64,000 nt of DNA from the NCBI GenBank assembly GCA_021018815.1, contig JAITYX010000004.1, positions 682,001 through 746,000 on the forward strand, given 5' to 3'. This stretch comes from Talinum fruticosum (Eukaryota; Streptophyta; Magnoliopsida; Caryophyllales; Talinaceae). This document shows positions 59,581 through 64,000 of this stretch, piece after piece. Each line of letters begins with the position of its first letter. Position 1 is the first letter of the stretch. The notes beneath the pieces were generated by a model. It was not told the origin of the DNA. It searched no databases and worked only from the letters and a program-made list of their open reading frames with translations. The position numbers and the translations under genes are program-made.

Positions 59581-62500
59581 ATGGCTTCAGCCGTGGTCGG
59601 GAGAGTGATGAACACTCTGCTTTGCGCTCGTCCGAAGAAGCTCGAGAACGCCATTGTTAGGCTCGGCGAAGCTCCAAGTAACAGTATAGAAGGTAGTAAT
59701 CTCAGGAGAGAGAAAGCTTTTCTCTTTTCTGATAAGTTGAATTCCAATTGTTATATTTGTTGTGATTGTGTTTGGCTAATTCGTGCAGTTTCATTGGAGG
59801 AGTCGCTGCGATTTTTGAACAAGTACGTAAAAGAAGCCGTTGATGAGGAGCAATCACTGGACGAAGTTCTTGTTCCTATGATCGAAAATGTACTAAAATT
59901 CATAGTAATTAAAGTTGAATTTCTGCATTTATTCTGGTTCTGGTTGTCTTTTTAATTGATATGTAATATAATTATAAAGCTGCAACTGGATTTTGTGCTT
60001 TAGGATGATAGATGAAGACAAAAAAACTTTGTACTATATGTATATACGTTGCACATAGGAAGGTTATTGTCTGAATTATCTTTTTTTTTTCCCCAACTGA
60101 ACTGAGTGAATGCTTTTTCGCTTTGACGATTGATGTGAAGTACCGTATCCTTGGCTATGCCGTGACTGAATTATGTTAGCTCTATGCTGTGATGGCTTAC
60201 ATATAGGAAGGTTGTTTTTGAATTTTTTTCCCTGACTCAACTGAGTGAATGTTTTTCATTATTGAGGATTGTTGTAAAGTGGTGCATCGTTGATTATGCT
60301 GTGGCTGCATTCTGATAGTTCCATGCTGTTATGGAACAGCAAGTGCCAGAAAAACCGGTATATTATTTGACAAACTTTTGAAGTGTTGACGTTTTACTCA
60401 AATGGCATAAAATGACCATCTATTAACATAATTTAGTAAAACTATTATACCGATATACAATTTTTTGAAAATTCCATTGTGTTTCTTGGTAAATTGTATC
60501 ATTTATGTGTGCTGTAATCAGTATATTTTAGAGGATGCTTGCTTTGCAGCTGCACTTTTACTCTCCTAATAAAATTTTAGGAACACTGTTATAAAAATAT
60601 TTTAGTTCTTACCCAGAAATGCAAACATTTATACAACCTTTGCACTTGCATGTTCATACTAAAAGGGTTAGAACTCAATTCTTTTGAGAAAAGGGGTTTC
60701 ATGGTAGTTGTCCCTGAAATTGTTCCTTACCAAGAATGTATTTCTGAAAGATCATTATGCTAACTATAATTAGTATTCATAATGTCAATAGTTCTGTATT
60801 TACTGTTTCTTTGAATATCTGGTCATCTGTGTCTCGCTTAATTTATGAACCCCATAACAAAAGATGCTGAATGCATTGCTAGGCGTTAATGGCAACTGGC
60901 AAGGCATGCAAGAAGGGAAAAACAATATTGAAATTGGGGATTGAGATGAAAAAATCCATCCTTGAAAGGATTTATAATTGCATTGGCTAAGGGCTGTACA
61001 TTTGCAGTGAAAGTGAAACTATGTTTACGTGCCATAATTGCAGCTTAAACATATCATATTTATTTCATTTGTGTATTGTATGGGTGTCTATCTAGTTCTT
61101 GCATCTATTGTATAGAGCATAAGATGATCATGATAAATATGCATTAGAAATTTGGAAATTTGACATGTATAGTCCTTAAGGTTTGCTGTAGCAGAGAAAA
61201 TTGTCTCACAATTGTTTTTTTTTTTTTTTTTTGCTAGTAGGCATGTGGGCATTTCAAATAGTTATTTGATGTATCTTTGTCACTATTGCGTACAGGCATT
61301 GAAATTCAAGGAGTCGAAGCATCCCAATCAAGCTATGATACTCTTGAACTGGCTCTTTCAAGATCAGGCTCTTTTCATACCCATTGCGAAAGATCTGGCT
61401 GATATTATATCAAGAAGAGAAGATCACTATGTTGCACTTGGCTGGTGCAGGCTTGTACGTTCTCTTGTGGAGTATGAGAGTAGAATGGCCCACTTTTTGA
61501 AGAATGGTAATATTTTCGTCAGCACATAAACCTCAAATAGTATTGTAGCAAATTCAAATGGAAATCTTGATTTTCATGCATTTCCATAATCTTTAGTCTG
61601 TTGTGTGCTATTTTAAAAGTCGCAAGGCAAATGGAGCAGAGACAATGAACATCTGGAATGAAGGAGCATGGTGCAAGGTGTGGCCATGTTTGTTATGGGC
61701 AGGACACATGTTAAGAAGAACCAATAAATGAGGGCTTGGTGTTTGGGGGGAGGTAGGCTAGAGAAGAAGCACAAAATAAGAATGAAGGGAAGAAAAGTGA
61801 AAGTTGACACAGAGAGACGGAAAGAAAATGTGGCAGAGGGATGGAGGACAAATAGCCAATGCCAAGGGAGAAAGGGCAGAGGAAGGGATAAAGAGACGAA
61901 CAATAAGAGGACACTAACCCCGTCCTTGTATACAAGGAAAAGTAGAATAGGCACACTTGCCTTATGTGTCTCATACATTTTTGCATGTTTTACTAGCGCA
62001 TCAATAACTGTTCGCATGGTGAGGTCAATGATTTAAGGCCTGCTCCTTTCGCATGCTTGAGGCATATTTGTACAGCATAGGTTGTGCTTGTTAGGTAATA
62101 GTGTGAGGGCTGTCTTGAATATTTTTCTACGTCTTGTCACTCTAGCGTTCTTAAACCAAAATTGTGCAGGAGGGAAAATCGTGGATTTTAGACTTAAGTA
62201 TTCACTGCCCTTTATTTCACGATAGTATGATTGAAGCTAAAGTCCCTCTCCCAGGAATATAAACACCCTTGAATCCACTGCTCTGTGTTCATCAAGGCAA
62301 TGAGACATCAATGGGTTGACTTTTCGTCTTGATCAGATGATGCATTATTCCCTTTTACTGCCAGACCTTTGATGAAATTGTCAACCAACTTGCACACAGA
62401 AGTATAGAAATGGAGCTGTTCCATGCCAGAGGTCCAAGAATGAGTCATTTGGTTAACTTTTGTTTACTGTAGTTCTCAAAACTCATATGCTAGACGAATG

Positions 62501-64000
62501 GGGGCGCAATACTCCAAAGCCTTTACATAATTCATGGAGATAGTTGAAGTTGCTACAATTATAGAGTTATGAAGCTAGCCATACTACGAAGCCTGAGAAA
62601 AGGGTAATCAACAAAAGGCCAAGGAAGGGATTGGTTAATTTAGAGAGTCAATTTGGTTTTATGTTTGGAAGATTTACAACAAAAGCTATCCTCATCTCAT
62701 ATAAGAAGATTTGTGAAGAGACAAATTAAGGATTTGCAGATGCTTTTACATAAATTTAGGAAATGCCTTTTAAAAAATGACAAGTGAAGTCTGCTGGAGA
62801 TGCTTGGAAATGAACAGGTGACTATTGCTTGTATTCAGGTTATAAAGGTATGTATGAAGGAGGTCTGACTAGAGGACAGGACACTTAATGGAGGCACACA
62901 GAACTTTCCTGTTGTTATAAGGCTCCACCAGTGGTTACTGTTAGCTTTTTTTTTCTTTGTTATAGTTGTGGATAAGCTCACCAGAAGGATTAAGGATGGT
63001 GTGCCTTCATGTGTGGTATTTGATATTATATAATTTTTGATTACTCATTGGAAAAAGACAGTGCTTGCTTGGATAAGGATGGCCACATTTGGATCTCTCT
63101 ATACCCTATCTTGGCGAGATACACATTGGTGATTGTTCTTGTTGTGTTGTTAGAGCTGTTCAATCATGACAGCATGCTGTAAATTTTTTTCTTTTTTTTT
63201 CTTTTCTGGAAGACTGATTTGCTATGAGCTAGGGGAATTTTTGATCTCTCTCTCTCTCTGGTTTGCTTTTGGGGAGGGGGCACCTTTGGTGTCAGGAATA
63301 CATGTTTGCATTGGGTTGTTTAAATTTTAATAAATTATGATATGGGAAATGGTTCATTTTCTTTGCTTTTGTTGAATTCGTGTTTATTATTAACAGGTTT
63401 AAGGGATAACTATCAAGATCTTTTGAAGATTCTCTTGTCAAGTGTCAGGCATCTTCTAGTCATCATATGTAACACAAGGTATGACTGCCTGTAAACTAAT
63501 AGATATTCTCTAATTGTTGTTGAGCTAGATGAGCTTTCTTGTCTTTGCTATTCTTTCTTTAAACTAGCAAGTTTTGTTTTCCTTTCTCATTTCAAGTCCA
63601 TGCATTAGTATTTATCTGTTTGGATAGTTACAATTGTTCATGTGTGAAGACGAAAGAGTAGCATGCCTTCCTACTGACGCTGGCTTAATTTATGATTGCT
63701 TGTTTTCCATGTAGTGGGGTGGTGTCTGCGTGTTCCCATTCTTTTAATAAATTTGTGGCTATACAGTTGTGCCATTTCTCATCTTGAGCTATGTGGATTT
63801 GTAGTGTGTTGCAGGATGGGTTTGAATTGCCTACTCGTCTTGCAGTTTCTGCTGCAGACTGTGTATTAGTTCTTACTGAAGGAGTGACCAAAAACCAACC
63901 AATTCTAGAAGTCCAAGTGAAAAAGGATCGTTAAAGCTTAATCCTTCAAACAAGCCGGTCAGCATTCTTGAGAAACATGGGGAAGAGAAGGATATGTCTT
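59581..64000 (+). CDS. Conserved plant protein of unknown function (partial, 5 exons seen, one frame break)
   Basis: Exons 59581-59692, 59789-59889, 61296-61506, 63397-63478 and 63805 to beyond the window join with GT-AG borders and consistent phase. The protein starts MASAVVGRVMNTLLCARPKK and continues with SLEESLRFLNKYVKEAVDEE, LKFKESKHPNQAMILLNWLF, RREDHYVALGWCRLVRSLVE and LQDGFELPTRLAVSAADCVL. I recall close plant relatives with the same opening but no assigned role. It is mostly helical and may be ARM/HEAT-like. ATGs at 59506 and 59539 are in frame, but 59581 has the best context (atcaATGG) and matches the relatives. The frame stops at 63932-63934. One extra A in the run 63890-63894 would continue it as SPSEKGSLKLNPSNKPVSIL to the window edge. 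Confidence 0.8.
60050..60350. repeat. Imperfect duplication in an intron, period about 148 bases
   Basis: Two copies share cataggaaggtt, ctgaactgagtgaatg/ctcaactgagtgaatg, and ggctatgccgtg/gattatgctgtg, then a gctctatgctgt/gttccatgctgt block. It lies in the intron between exons 2 and 3 of the unknown gene. Confidence 0.65.
62560..63050 (+). pseudogene. RTE-type LINE fragment in intron
   Basis: Plus-strand broken frames give QFGFMFGRFTTKAI-like sequence (about 62649-62690), WRCLEMN (about 62795), NFPVVIRLHQW (about 62902-62935) and VDKLTRRIKDGVPS (about 62970-63012). These are reverse transcriptase motifs of the RTE clade in the right order. It sits in the intron between the exons ending 61506 and starting 63397. 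Confidence 0.65.
63071..63150 (+). repeat. SINE-like or RTE 3' fragment in intron
   Basis: The block ggccacatttggatctctct, then ataccctatcttggcgag and gattgttcttgttgtg, matches the layout of the fragment at 28083-28165. Here it directly follows RTE sequence, so it may be an RTE 3' tail shared with a SINE. Confidence 0.5.

Noticed and set aside
61613..62017. 134-codon minus-strand frame in the last gene's intron
   Set aside because: Low-complexity Leu/Phe/Ser composition from a purine-rich plus strand.

Overview
This window is nuclear DNA of a flowering plant. The evidence is large introns with GT-AG borders, AT-rich intergenic DNA, and a plant gene set: an S-domain receptor-like protein, a plant-type tandem CCCH zinc finger protein, a MATE transporter, and a DYW-class pentatricopeptide protein. 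It also carries plant Copia, Gypsy, LINE, Helitron, Stowaway and hAT-like remnants. I cannot name the species. Homologue comparisons are from memory, not from a search.

Layout. 0.6-3.0 kb: SD3-1-like gene (minus). 3-26.6 kb: intergenic DNA with microsatellites, MITEs, a LINE RNase H tail, a decayed Helitron (18.9-21.4 kb) and old LTR remnants (22.5-23.9 kb). 26.7-30.4 kb: OXS2/AtC3H30-like gene (plus) with a 5' UTR intron. 32.7-35.5 kb: an internally deleted Copia element. 35.5-38.1 kb: an L1-type LINE pseudogene. 40.5-49.9 kb: a 12-coding-exon MATE gene of the DTX42/FRD3 group (minus). 51.7-53.5 kb: a MEF1-like DYW gene (minus). 54.4-59.2 kb: a tandem repeat, a Gypsy 3' fragment and an inverted Copia-type LTR. 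59.6 kb to the right edge: the first five coding exons of a conserved plant gene of unknown function (plus).

The main finding is technical but affects every gene. All five conserved genes carry at least one single-base frame break, nearly all in a homopolymer run, while the sequence around each break is well conserved. This looks more like uncorrected homopolymer errors in a long-read assembly than five independent pseudogenes. The neighbouring SD3-1 and OXS2 genes match two adjacent Arabidopsis locus numbers (At2g41890, At2g41900), so an old gene pair seems to have been kept here with about 25 kb of repeat-filled DNA between them. The genes do not form a pathway. I saw no new defence, biosynthetic or regulatory system.
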